This document shows positions 8,408 through 16,813 of a DNA stretch of 64,000 bases, piece after piece. The notes beneath the pieces are model-generated. The model saw only the letters and a list, made by a program, of their open reading frames with translations. It was not told the origin of the DNA and did not search any database. A program made the translations under genes and the position numbers. Numbering within the stretch: the stretch's first letter is position 1; each line of letters opens with the position of its first letter. Source of the DNA: Ktedonobacteria bacterium brp13 (GTDB lineage: Bacteria; Chloroflexota; Ktedonobacteria; Ktedonobacterales; Ktedonobacteraceae); contig AP024096.1 of assembly GCA_015099395.1 (NCBI GenBank), forward strand, positions 6,675,485 to 6,739,484, written 5' to 3'.

Positions 8408-9766
8408 ATGTTTTCTGAAAATAAACAGTCTCCGACTTCATGGGGACGCTATCCAAAAGTAAAATCTAAACAGGTTGTACCTCTCTTCTGGCGCAGTGAA
8501 TTGCCGGACCTTGCGAGCTTTGATGGGTCGGTCCTGCCATATGGATATGGGCGCAGCTATGGTGATAGCTGTCTCAATGATAGTGGTGTAACGCTGGATG
8601 CAAGCCGTCTTACTAATTTTATTGCGTTTGATGATCAAGAGGGCCTGCTTAAATGTGAGGCCGGTGTCTCGCTAGCGAATGTCTTAGAGCTAGCGGTGCC
8701 GCGTGGTTGGTTCTTGCCAGTTTCACCAGGTACGAAGTTTGTCTCGGTTGGTGGTGCGATTGCGAACGATGTGCATGGGAAGAACCATCATAGCGCCGGG
8801 ACGTTTGGTTGCCATGTGACTCAGTTTGAATTGTTGCGCTCTACGGGTGAGCATATCATTTGTTCCCCGACGCAGAATCCAGAGCTTTTTCGCGCGACGA
8901 TCGGCGGTCTGGGTCTGACTGGTATCATTATCTGGGCTGAGTTTCGCCTCAAACGTATTGTAAACCCTTATATTGATACAGTCTCGGTGCGTTTTGAATC
9001 ATTGGATGAGTTCTTTGATCTGTCGGCTGAGTTTGAGCCACAGTATGAGTACTCGGTCTCCTGGGTTGATATGTTGATTGGTGAACCGAATACGTGTCGG
9101 GGTAAGTTCTCGGCTGGCAACAATAACCAGGACCCTGATCTGGCAAAGAAGCCTTTGAAGAAGAGTAAGCTTCCGCTGTCTATCCCGTTTGACCTCTCGC
9201 CTGCTTTGACCGTCAATCCGCTCTCGCTGAAAGCCTTTAATGAGCTGTACTATCATGTACAGGTCCAGAAGCGGGTGGAGAAGACGAGCTCCTATGAGCC
9301 TTTCTTCTATCCGCTGGATTCCATTCACGATTGGAATCGCATGTATGGTAGCCGTGGCTTCTTCCAGTACCAGTTTGTGATCCCCTTTGAGGATGGTCGC
9401 AATGGCATGCGCTCGATCATGCGCTTTATCGCGAAGAACGATGAAGGTTCGTTCCTGAATGTGCTAAAAGAGTTTGGCACGCGCAAATCGCCTGGTATGC
9501 TTTCATTCCCACGTCCTGGTGTCAACCTGGCGATCGACTTTGCCAATCGTGGCCCACGTACGTTGCGTTTCCTGGATAAGCTGGATCGTGTTGTCGAGGA
9601 TAGTGGCGGTGCCTTCTATCCAGCGAAAGATGCTCGCATGAGCTCCGCTAGCTTTAAGAAGTGCTACCCCGAGTGGGACGAGTTCCAGAAGTATATTGAT
9701 CCCAAGTTCTCTTCCACTTTCTGGCGTCGTGTCACGGGAGAAGAGAAGAGCTCGGTGCTGGTGTAG
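8408..9766 (+). CDS. dprE1: FAD-dependent DprE1-like oxidoreductase
   Basis: A 452-residue flavoprotein of the vanillyl-alcohol-oxidase type. It resembles DprE1, which oxidises the 2'-OH of decaprenylphosphoryl-ribose on the way to the arabinosyl donor. FAD-binding motifs are visible: LPYGYGRSYGDS at about 43-54, then FVSVGGAIANDVHGKNHH at 111-128, which closely follows the DprE1 pattern. The C-terminal half is the substrate domain, ending in KDARMSSASFKKCYPEWDEF. An SDR reductase follows after 63 nt, exactly as dprE1-dprE2 pair in actinobacteria. In this organism the substrate would be a polyprenyl-linked pentose, by inference. The start ATG has only a weak ribosome site (GAATAG). Confidence 0.85.
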   Translation: MFSENKQSPTSWGRYPKVKSKQVVPLFWRSELPDLASFDGSVLPYGYGRSYGDSCLNDSGVTLDASRLTNFIAFDDQEGLLKCEAGVSLANVLELAVPRGWFLPVSPGTKFVSVGGAIANDVHGKNHHSAGTFGCHVTQFELLRSTGEHIICSPTQNPELFRATIGGLGLTGIIIWAEFRLKRIVNPYIDTVSVRFESLDEFFDLSAEFEPQYEYSVSWVDMLIGEPNTCRGKFSAGNNNQDPDLAKKPLKKSKLPLSIPFDLSPALTVNPLSLKAFNELYYHVQVQKRVEKTSSYEPFFYPLDSIHDWNRMYGSRGFFQYQFVIPFEDGRNGMRSIMRFIAKNDEGSFLNVLKEFGTRKSPGMLSFPRPGVNLAIDFANRGPRTLRFLDKLDRVVEDSGGAFYPAKDARMSSASFKKCYPEWDEFQKYIDPKFSSTFWRRVTGEEKSSVLV

Positions 9767-9829
9767 CGTAGCCGTGTGCAGCTTGTGTACAGGATCATAA
9801 AGAGTAAAAGTACGAGAGAAAATAAAGAT

Positions 9830-10564
9830 ATGAAAATAGCTATCATTGGTGCCAGTTCGGCGATCGCTCACGATGCGGCGAAATGCTTTGCGCGTGACCA
9901 TGCTGAGTTTGTGCTGGTTGGTCGTTCAGAAGATAAATTGTCAGTTGTCGCCGAGGATCTAAAGGTCTGGGGCGCGCAACGTGCTGAGATCTATGTGCAG
10001 GATGTTACCGATCTGGAGCAGCACGAGGAGTTGTTAGCGCATACGATCGAAACCCTGGGTGGTCTGGATCTGATCCTGATTGCGCACGGTACCCTTGGTG
10101 ATCAGCGCAAGAGCGAATTAAGCGTTGCCGAGACGCTGAAAGAGCTGAATAACAATGCGATCAGCGTGATCTCCCTCCTGACTCTGGTCGCCAACTATTT
10201 TGAGGATCGCAAGAGCGGCTGTATCGCTGTGATCTCCTCGGTAGCGGGCGATCGCGGTCGTAAGTCCAACTACGTCTACGGCACCGCTAAAGCCACTGTC
10301 AGCACCTTCTTACAGGGTCTGCGTAACCGTCTGGCGAAGTCTGGTGTCTCGGTTGTCACTATCAAACCTGGTACGGTTGCGACCCCAATGACTGCGCATA
10401 TGAAACAGGGTCTGCTCTTTGCACAGCCAAAAGTTGTCGGCGAATGTATCTACAATGGTATTAAAAAGCATCGTGATGTGATCTATGCGCCTGGCTATTG
10501 GCGCTACATTATGTTTGTCATCAAGAGCATTCCAGAGAGTGTCTTTAAGAAACTTTCTGTCTAG
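9830..10564 (+). CDS. dprE2: Short-chain dehydrogenase, DprE2-like (keto-sugar reductase)
   Basis: A 244-residue NAD(P)-dependent short-chain dehydrogenase. The frame is open from GTG 9776, but the ATG at 9830 gives a standard Rossmann start (MKIAIIGASSAIA). The catalytic set is visible: Ser at 136/137 in VISSVAG, Tyr150 and Lys154 in YVYGTAKA, and NNNA at about 107-110. DprE2 reduces the 2-keto intermediate made by DprE1, and the gene order supports this as its partner. The name rests on context and general similarity, because SDR proteins are hard to assign individually. Confidence 0.75.
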   Translation: MKIAIIGASSAIAHDAAKCFARDHAEFVLVGRSEDKLSVVAEDLKVWGAQRAEIYVQDVTDLEQHEELLAHTIETLGGLDLILIAHGTLGDQRKSELSVAETLKELNNNAISVISLLTLVANYFEDRKSGCIAVISSVAGDRGRKSNYVYGTAKATVSTFLQGLRNRLAKSGVSVVTIKPGTVATPMTAHMKQGLLFAQPKVVGECIYNGIKKHRDVIYAPGYWRYIMFVIKSIPESVFKKLSV

Positions 10565-10613
10565 CTTACGGATGCAGCCAGAACTCAGACTCAGAACTCA
10601 GACAGCGCGCCCT

Positions 10614-10667
10614 AAAACAATAGTGGGGCAGGGCCGGTCTCTCCGGACTCTGCTCCACTATTGTTTT
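10614..10667 (+). terminator. Intrinsic terminator after the DprE pair
   Basis: Long stem AAAACAATAGTGGGGCAG against its near-perfect complement, followed by a T-rich run. It is probably active in both directions because the left arm is A-rich and the next gene is convergent. Confidence 0.85.
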
Positions 10668-10722
10668 GTGTTGTTATTGGAGATTATTAGATTGTTTGTT
10701 TATCAGATGCATTCGATACCGA

Positions 10723-11721
10723 TCAAGATCGCTGCGAGTAGGATATATACATGGTCAGGCCAACGATGACCAGGATAACGCCGATACCGCCCATGCCGAA
10801 AATAAGGAATGTCATAGTTGATGAGCCACCACCAGATCCGCCACCAGTTGCAGCTGGCGTTGCCGTAGCAGTCGGGGTTACAACTGGAGATGGAGATGGC
10901 GTCGGCGAGGGGACTGCCGTAGCGGTCGGAGTCGCCTGTACGGCGGTGATGGTAAGCACGTTGTCGGCTTCCCCTTTGAGTGTTGTATCGTTATTCGCGA
11001 CTACGTAGATATTGTAACTACCACCGGGTGCGGTCTGTGGTATGGTCAGCGTCACGCTAAAGGTACCATCCGAGGCCGACGTAACCTCTTGCTGCGCGAT
11101 AGGTGTTGCCCCCTGGTTACTGGCGATGGCGACCGTCAGTGGTTGTGGTGGTAGCCAGTTACTGCCGGTAATGGTGACCTGATCGCCAGCGTTAGCTGCA
11201 TTACTGCCGATGGCAATCGTAGGTGGCTGTGCGACAGTAAAATTTGCACTGGAGACTGCTGTGACATTGGTCTGGGCAGAGATAGCACAAATAAAATAGG
11301 CTGTTCCTGGCTGGCTCGCATTACTCGACCAGGTTGGGCTTATATTGAACGCGCCGTTCCCATCTGCCGACAGGACAGGCTGACTGGTGAATGCACTCGC
11401 GGCCAGATTGGCTGCGTTCCCTACATTGCAGGTACCTGGATCTGTAACCGTGTAGAGATTAATCTCGCTTCCAGGATTAAAACCACTGCCAGTTATCTGT
11501 ATTTGGGTACCCGGTCGTCCCTGTGAGTTGCTACCGTTAGGCATAGCGAGATTGACAGTTGCGGTAGTCGCGGCAGGTGGTGTCGGGGGGTTGTCCACCG
11601 CAGTTCGCGGACTGGCCCAGACAGCTGTTGGTGTGCTAAGCGTGCTCAGGGCAATGTAGAGCAGAATGCCCGTGAGACCACACACCAGGACACCGAGAGA
11701 CTTGATCAACGTTTTGAACAC
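10723..11721 (-). CDS. Secreted, membrane-anchored Ig-like domain protein
   Basis: A 332-residue surface protein of unknown function. An N-terminal hydrophobic segment at about 8-30 acts as a signal peptide or anchor. Two beta-rich repeats follow, each opening with a pattern of the IPT/TIG or invasin type (QIQITGSGFNPGSEINLY at about 73-90 and QVTITGSNWLPPQPLTV further on). A proline/threonine linker (about 258-293, with repeated TPT and SPTPSP) leads through a Gly/Ser stretch to a C-terminal transmembrane helix at about 300-325. The layout suggests a stalked external domain. It is monocistronic and convergent with the DprE pair. Confidence 0.65.
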   Translation of the reverse strand: MFKTLIKSLGVLVCGLTGILLYIALSTLSTPTAVWASPRTAVDNPPTPPAATTATVNLAMPNGSNSQGRPGTQIQITGSGFNPGSEINLYTVTDPGTCNVGNAANLAASAFTSQPVLSADGNGAFNISPTWSSNASQPGTAYFICAISAQTNVTAVSSANFTVAQPPTIAIGSNAANAGDQVTITGSNWLPPQPLTVAIASNQGATPIAQQEVTSASDGTFSVTLTIPQTAPGGSYNIYVVANNDTTLKGEADNVLTITAVQATPTATAVPSPTPSPSPVVTPTATATPAATGGGSGGGSSTMTFLIFGMGGIGVILVIVGLTMYISYSQRS

Positions 11722-11862
11722 AATTAATTACTCCTGAGAACACAGCATTCGTACTTAAATAAACGATGGTGGATGAACACATGTAACGAGCAGGGGTATT
11801 TTCCTGCGTTCTCATCGTTTTGGTCATGCTGACAATACAATACAATACCATGCTGTGCTCGT

Positions 11863-12609
11863 CTAACGTTTGCCCCCATTGCGCTGGCGTAGCGCCTCAT
11901 AGAGAGAGATGCTACCGGCGACGGCGGCGTTGAGCGAGTTGATACGACCATGCATAGGGAGCTTGACCAGGAGATCGCAGTGTTCGCGGACCAGGCGTCC
12001 AAGCCCTTTCCCTTCATTGCCTACGACAAGCGCCAGAGGTCCTGTGAGGTCGGCTTGCGTATAGAATGTATTCCCTTCGCCAGCCAGACCGACAACCCAG
12101 ATATTGCGCTGCTTCAGATCGTCGATTGTACGCGTCAGGTTCGTCTCCTGCGCAATCAATATATGCTCGGTTGCGCCTACCGATGTCTTTACGACCGTGG
12201 CATTGACCTCAGCGGCCCGATGTTCTGGGATGATGACGCCATGAACCCCTGCCGCCTCTGCGGTACGGATGAGCGAACCCAGATTGTTGACATCCTGAAT
12301 GGCGTCCAGGAGGAGCAGGAATGGAGCCTCTTGCTTCTGCTCGGCCAATGCCAGGATATCTTCGATACTGGCATATTTACGCTCTTCCACCTGTGCGATA
12401 CAGCCCTGGTGGACCGCGTTATGGCTTATCTGATCGAGGCGTGAGCGTGGCACCATCTCCACATGGATATTCTGGCTTTGCGCCTCTTTAAGCATCGCGC
12501 TGATCGCGGGCGACTCACGTACACCCTCGGCGATCAAGAGACGCGTGACACGGCGACTGGATAGGAGTGTTTCGGAGACCGGATTGCGACCCCATATATA
12601 TTCAGGCAT
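11863..12609 (-). CDS. rlmB: 23S rRNA 2'-O-ribose methyltransferase, TrmH/SpoU family
   Basis: Methylates a guanosine ribose in 23S rRNA (Gm2251 in E. coli) using SAM. The frame extends upstream to 12693, but the ATG at 12609 is preceded by GAAGAGG and gives the usual RlmB start MPEYIWGRNPV. This gives 248 residues. The N-terminal substrate-binding domain is followed by the trefoil-knot SPOUT motifs: NLGSLIRTAEAAG (motif 1), VVGNEGKGL (motif 2) and LPMHGRINSLNAAVAGSI (motif 3). These three are diagnostic. Other TrmH-family members are possible, but the N-terminal domain favours RlmB. Confidence 0.9.
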   Translation of the reverse strand: MPEYIWGRNPVSETLLSSRRVTRLLIAEGVRESPAISAMLKEAQSQNIHVEMVPRSRLDQISHNAVHQGCIAQVEERKYASIEDILALAEQKQEAPFLLLLDAIQDVNNLGSLIRTAEAAGVHGVIIPEHRAAEVNATVVKTSVGATEHILIAQETNLTRTIDDLKQRNIWVVGLAGEGNTFYTQADLTGPLALVVGNEGKGLGRLVREHCDLLVKLPMHGRINSLNAAVAGSISLYEALRQRNGGKR

Positions 12610-12838
12610 AAGACCTCTTCGTATGTGTTGTTCAGCGCTTTCAGCGGTATCTATAGTGATAAAGTTGATCCGAGTATAGCATACTGGATCCATTTACTAA
12701 AGCATTCGCTAGCCAACAGGTCCTTCATAAGCCATTTTAAAACACTGTATAATTTTCTGTAAGAGTAGTCAGGAAACGATGCAAAACAATATCAGATCGA
12801 GGATGTACGAGACGCTCTAAGAAAGGTAGGCAAAGAAT

Positions 12839-13045
12839 ATGAATCCTAGCCATTATTCAATGCTCATCCAGTGGGATCCGCGAGACAACATCTATGTTGT
12901 GACGATTCCAGAGCTTTCGGGATGTCGTACTCATGGCGATACATATGAAGAAGCCATCAAAAATGCATTAGAAGTCATAGAGCTATGGATTGAAGATGCG
13001 CAAAAAGCAGGCGAACCGATACCACGACCAACATTTGCCGCGTGA
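12839..13045 (+). CDS. HicB-like small protein (orphan antitoxin-type fold)
   Basis: A 68-residue protein with the HicB-like RNase-H-type fold signature: YSMLIQWDPRDNIYVVTIPE, then SGCRTHGDTYEEAIKNALE and a terminal acidic/Pro tail. Full HicB antitoxins add a C-terminal DNA-binding domain, which is absent. HicA toxins are about 60-80 residue double-stranded-RNA-binding-like proteins, and none is seen on either side, so this looks like a solitary HicB-like protein and not a working toxin-antitoxin pair. A purine-rich ribosome site (GAAAGG) precedes the ATG. Confidence 0.8.
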   Translation: MNPSHYSMLIQWDPRDNIYVVTIPELSGCRTHGDTYEEAIKNALEVIELWIEDAQKAGEPIPRPTFAA

Positions 13046-13119
13046 TTTCCAGGATGCTTACAGCCATTCCGTGCTATGTATTTGCTCTGAATAAAGCATA
13101 CTAGCCCTTTAACTGAAAT

Positions 13120-13157
13120 GACGACAACAGCAGAGGTGTGCCCCTACCGTTGTCGTC
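13120..13157 (+). terminator. Hairpin terminator after the HicB-like gene
   Basis: Nine-bp stem GACGACAAC / GTTGTCGTC with a 20-nt loop, followed by a pyrimidine-rich tail. It sits between two convergent genes. Confidence 0.6.
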
Positions 13158-13184
13158 TTACTCTTCTACTCTTCCTTGCCGGTG

Positions 13185-13820
13185 CTAGTATTCGTCTTCG
13201 CGGCGGCGATGACGGTGTTCTTCGCGCTCCTCGCGCTCCTCACGTCTCTCGCGTCTCTCCAGATGCTCAATTTCACGTTCGTCGCGTGCTAATTCACGGC
13301 GTAGCTGCGGGTCCTGATAGCCTCCCTGTTGCTGGTAAGGATCAAAGCCCTGATTAGGATAGCCCTGATTAGGATAGCCGTAGCCCTGGTTGCCAAACTG
13401 CTGATTCTCGTATTGCTGGTAGCCTTCGCGTTCACGGTGCTCGTTGAGCATATGTTTCGCGACCAGACCGGTCAAGGCCATGGCACCACCGAGCATAATA
13501 GGATGGCCGAGAATCCGCTGGAGCAGTCCAGGCTGTTCCTGTCCCATGCGCATAAAACCCTGCGACAGCGAATAAGGATCGTTAGGATTAATGCCGTATT
13601 CAGGGGGTGCCTGGCGAGCAAAGAACTCACGCTGCTCATAGGGCAGTTGTCCAAAGTGCTGTTGGTAGACGCGCTGCTGCAAGTCTGGTGGTGCACCCTG
13701 AATAAACTGGCTTAACTGGTTGATAATCTGACCGGGGTTAAAGTTGTTATAGTTACCCGTATCGTATGACTGTGCATACTGCTGGTACATTTGTGCATTG
13801 TCACGATCGAATGGCCACAT
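13185..13820 (-). CDS. Low-complexity Gln/Tyr/Gly-rich protein with charged C-terminus
   Basis: I do not recognise a family for this 211-residue protein. The ATG at 13820 is preferred over the upstream frame because AAGGAGG lies just before it. The N-terminal half (MWPFDRDN..., with NYNNFNPGQIINQLSQFI and the PPEYGINPNDPYSL area) is weakly conserved-looking. A short hydrophobic segment at about 108-122 (ILGHPIMLGGAMALTGLVAK) could touch a membrane. Next come YPNQG repeats, then an almost purely Glu/Arg tail of about 45 residues likely to form a charged helix. The composition suggests an intrinsically disordered, possibly self-associating protein. Confidence 0.65.
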   Translation of the reverse strand: MWPFDRDNAQMYQQYAQSYDTGNYNNFNPGQIINQLSQFIQGAPPDLQQRVYQQHFGQLPYEQREFFARQAPPEYGINPNDPYSLSQGFMRMGQEQPGLLQRILGHPIMLGGAMALTGLVAKHMLNEHREREGYQQYENQQFGNQGYGYPNQGYPNQGFDPYQQQGGYQDPQLRRELARDEREIEHLERRERREEREEREEHRHRRREDEY

Positions 13821-14213
13821 AGAAGCTTCCTCCTTTTTGGCTATACAGTGCCTGGCTGTCCTTCTACGCGATACTTGCAATAGGAGTGTCGCCGTGCACT
13901 TATAAGATCCGTCTGCCCATACGGTAACATGTATCCTGTGTAAATGTCAAAGTTTGTGCTGGACATGTTGCGGATGCAGGCGTTCGGAATACGAGCTTAA
14001 GGTCATGTAAGCATGGAAATCTAAAGATAGAGATGGTACGATTAGTGCGAATAGCTCTCCTAATATTGGGCTATTGGACATGGTTAACGTGCCGGTGTCT
14101 GTATAGGGCTGTATGCAATTTTCATTTTATTTTCGCCGAAGACCGGAGTGGGTAGCACGAGTGATGTGAGTCGTGTCGGTATTCGGAATAAGACCTTACG
14201 AGAAGGAGTGCTT
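13821..14213. other. Intergenic region upstream of mscL
   Basis: This 393-bp stretch separates divergent genes and should contain both promoters. It holds the open but probably untranslated extension of the mscL frame from GTG 14148. I see no hairpin or RNA gene in it. Confidence 0.5.
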
Positions 14214-14723
14214 GTGAGTCAGAACGTTTTTGATCGGGATCGTTTGGCTGATTATGGGAAACGTGGTTTAGGTATGGGACTGAGTACCTTGAGTGGTTTT
14301 CAGAAGTTCCTGGTTCGTGGTAACGTTGTGGATCTAGCCGTTGGCGTTGTTATCGGTGCTGCATTTAATAGCGTTGTGCAGGGTGTTGTAAAAGATATTA
14401 TCGATCCACTTATTGGTAAGGTTCCAGGTGTAGGTACTACCCTGGCGAATAAGTCGTACCATGGCTTTCTGTATGGTGATCTTATAAGTGTGTTGATCAC
14501 TTTTTTAATCACGGCTGCTGTTGTTTACTTTTTTGTGGTGAAACCGATTTCGATTGCGCGTGATCGTTATGATCGCCTCCATCATCGGAACGACGCCCCG
14601 GTAACACGTGATTGCCCTTACTGCATGAGCACGGTCAATATCCAGGCGACACGCTGTGCATACTGTACGTCACCGTTGCCGCCTGTTGATCACTCACAGG
14701 TGAATGTGGCTGGACAACGATAG
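14214..14723 (+). CDS. mscL: Large-conductance mechanosensitive channel with zinc-ribbon tail
   Basis: Homopentameric osmotic-release channel of the cytoplasmic membrane. The GTG at 14214 is chosen because AGAAGGAG lies 5 nt upstream; it gives 169 residues. The MscL core begins with FQKFLVRGNVVDLAVGVVIG, which forms the amphipathic N-helix and the first pore helix with its glycine-rich packing face. The second membrane helix is DLISVLITFLITAAVVYFFV. The C-terminal helical bundle is followed by a non-standard tail with two CxxC pairs (CPYC and CAYC), which should bind zinc. The tail is unusual for MscL and might serve as a regulatory or docking module. Confidence 0.9.
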   Translation: MSQNVFDRDRLADYGKRGLGMGLSTLSGFQKFLVRGNVVDLAVGVVIGAAFNSVVQGVVKDIIDPLIGKVPGVGTTLANKSYHGFLYGDLISVLITFLITAAVVYFFVVKPISIARDRYDRLHHRNDAPVTRDCPYCMSTVNIQATRCAYCTSPLPPVDHSQVNVAGQR

Positions 14724-14824
14724 TGACCTTGTCGGTCTGTCGTGAGACGTGTGCAGGGGCAATTATACACTGGTGAGGTTGCTCCTGTGGCTCACTGTCT
14801 ACGTGAATGTGGGGTCTCTTTCTC

Positions 14825-15763
14825 ATGAGTGTGATCGTCTTTGGCAGTATTAACCTTGATCTGGTAGCGACTGTTACGCATCGACCGCAACCTGGTGAGA
14901 CTTTGCTGGCGAGCAGCTTCCATAGCACGCCAGGAGGCAAAGGAGCTAATCAAGCACTGGCTGCTCGTAGGATGGGCGCGGAGGTCGTGATGCTGGGCTC
15001 TGTTGGTCATGATAACTTTGCTGAGCCGGCCCTTGCTCTACTCAAGCAAGCGGGGGTCGATCTGACGTATGTGGAACAGCGGAGTGATAGCTCGACTGGT
15101 CTGGCCTTTATCCATATCGATGAGCAGGGTGAGAATAGTATTACTGTGGTATCGGGGGTAAATTACCAGGTCGGTACGCATAATCTGGAGATGTTGGAGA
15201 AGATTCTGACGGCGAATGATATCCTGATCATGCAACTGGAGATCCCGCTGGCTATTGTCGAACAGGCGATAGCGATTGCGCACCGTAAAGGGACGACCAT
15301 TCTTATCGATCCAGCGCCTGGTAATAGCAACCTACCGGCATCACTATTAGCGGTCGATATTCTTGTGCCGAATCGTGGTGAGGCTGCTATGATACTGGGT
15401 CGTCCGTTAGAGAGCATTGAGGAGGCACAGGAGGCTGCCAGCGAGCTACATCAGAGGGGTGTCAAGCTGAGTGTGGTCAAGCTGGGCTCTGAGGGCGTTG
15501 TCTGGGCGCATGAAGATGACACTGGTTACCAACCAGCCTTTAAAGTACAGGCCGTCGATTCGACGGGTGCTGGTGATGCCTTTGCTGGTGCGCTCGCTGC
15601 TCTACTCGATCAAGCACGCAACCAGGGGCTACAGGTATCGATTGCGGAGGCTATGCGTAAGGCCAGCATCTTCGCAGCCCTTTCTACTACTCGTCCTGGT
15701 GCTCAACAATCGTATCCTTCGCTGGCTGAAGTCGCAGCGTTTGAAAAGAAGTCGCAACAATGA
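14825..15763 (+). CDS. rbsK: Ribokinase (PfkB family sugar kinase)
   Basis: Phosphorylates ribose to ribose 5-phosphate with ATP. The ATG at 14825 gives the usual start (MSVIVFGSINLDLV) and has a GTGGGG ribosome site; an upstream ATG at 14807 is less likely. The protein is 312 residues. Signature one is GGKGANQALAARRMGA at about 37-52, where sugar and phosphate are bound. Signature two, DSTGAGDAFAGALAA in the C-terminal third, holds the catalytic aspartate and anion hole. It stands close to apt, also in ribose-phosphate/purine metabolism, but a separate promoter and leader lie between them. Related PfkB kinases (for example fructokinase) are less likely given the two motifs. Confidence 0.85.
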   Translation: MSVIVFGSINLDLVATVTHRPQPGETLLASSFHSTPGGKGANQALAARRMGAEVVMLGSVGHDNFAEPALALLKQAGVDLTYVEQRSDSSTGLAFIHIDEQGENSITVVSGVNYQVGTHNLEMLEKILTANDILIMQLEIPLAIVEQAIAIAHRKGTTILIDPAPGNSNLPASLLAVDILVPNRGEAAMILGRPLESIEEAQEAASELHQRGVKLSVVKLGSEGVVWAHEDDTGYQPAFKVQAVDSTGAGDAFAGALAALLDQARNQGLQVSIAEAMRKASIFAALSTTRPGAQQSYPSLAEVAAFEKKSQQ

Positions 15764-15775
15764 TCCCTGTAATGC

Positions 15776-15805
15776 TTGCAAGTTCACGAGCGGCTAGCGT
15801 ATACT
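15776..15805 (+). promoter_or_regulatory. Predicted sigma-A-type promoter of apt
   Basis: TTGCAA at 15776-15781, 18-nt spacer, TATACT at 15800-15805. It would give an mRNA leader of about 210 nt before apt. The leader includes a G/C-rich hairpin around GGGGTG (15860s) and CCCCAT (15900s). Confidence 0.5.
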
Positions 15806-16023
15806 GCTAACGGACTCCGTCTTGATAGAAACTCATGCATGCATGATGGAGAAAAAGGGGTGGTTCAGGCAAAGCAGAAGCCTACTACTGGCCTGATTAC
15901 GTTCCCCATGTTATTACCAATTGTAGAGCAGGATCTCTGTCCTCTTGTAGGAGGCTTGATCCGCTTACAGGGTTGTACACCCTCTCATAGGGTCTCATGC
16001 CCTCCCAAATAGGAGAAGTACTC

Positions 16024-16557
16024 ATGACGTCAACATCCGAGCCTATACGCTTAGAAGATTGGGTTCGCGATATTCCTGATTTTCCTCAGAAAGATGTCCT
16101 CTTCAAGGATATTACTCCTCTGCTACAAGATGGCCTGGCGTTCCGTACCGCTATGGATCGTCTGGCCGCTCACTATGCGGGGGCAGGTATTGAAGCTGTG
16201 GTTGGCGTTGAGTCACGAGGTTTTATTTTTGGCGCACCATTAGCCTACCTGTTGAATTGTGGTTTTGTGCCTGTGCGTAAATTTGGTAAGCTGCCAGGGC
16301 AGACCGTGAGCGTTGAATATGCTCTTGAGTATGGTACCAATATTGTTGAAATGCATACCGATTCAATAAAACCGGGGCAGCGTGTACTGATCGTAGATGA
16401 TCTGCTAGCTACCGGTGGTACGGTCTCTGCGGCGATTGAGTTGGTAGAGAAACTGGGAGGCCATGTTGCTGGTATCGCCTTCCTGGTTGAGCTCTCCTTC
16501 TTAAAGGGACGTGATCGCCTGGATGGACATGATGTCTTTGCGCTGATCCAATACTAG
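16024..16557 (+). CDS. apt: Adenine phosphoribosyltransferase
   Basis: Salvages adenine to AMP using PRPP. The ATG at 16024 follows the ribosome site AGGAGAAG; an in-frame ATG at 15997 is less likely. The 177-residue length is typical. The N-terminus IPDFPQKDVLFKDITPLL is diagnostic of Apt (its phenylalanine and isoleucine pack on adenine). The PRPP-binding loop is VLIVDDLLATGGT, and GVESRGFIFG is the other conserved segment. It is followed by a strong terminator and so forms a single-gene unit. Confidence 0.95.
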   Translation: MTSTSEPIRLEDWVRDIPDFPQKDVLFKDITPLLQDGLAFRTAMDRLAAHYAGAGIEAVVGVESRGFIFGAPLAYLLNCGFVPVRKFGKLPGQTVSVEYALEYGTNIVEMHTDSIKPGQRVLIVDDLLATGGTVSAAIELVEKLGGHVAGIAFLVELSFLKGRDRLDGHDVFALIQY

Positions 16558-16588
16558 ATTCGTTGCCGTTATAGTGCGGGAAAAGCTG

Positions 16589-16651
16589 AAGGACGTTCAT
16601 TGCAGATGGCATATTTTATGCCTGTTGTCTGCTGTGAACGTCCTTATTTTT
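16589..16651 (+). terminator. Intrinsic terminator after apt
   Basis: Stem AAGGACGTTCA with its complement closes over a second inner hairpin (GCAGA...TCTGC, GGCAT...ATGCC). A T-rich run follows. Confidence 0.85.
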
Positions 16652-16813
16652 ATGATGAGCTTGCTCTATTTGTGCGATGGATGTGACATTTGTATAGTTT
16701 TGTAGCGGACGATATGCATGCATGGTACACTAAAAATAATTATGGATGCGCTAACAGCACTTTGACCCATATGTGATGGGGCTATTTGGTGGACGTGAGG
16801 AAGTAAGGGGGAG

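Noticed and set aside
12839..13045. A complete HicAB toxin-antitoxin system
   Set aside because: No HicA-like frame on either side, and the DNA-binding part of HicB is missing.
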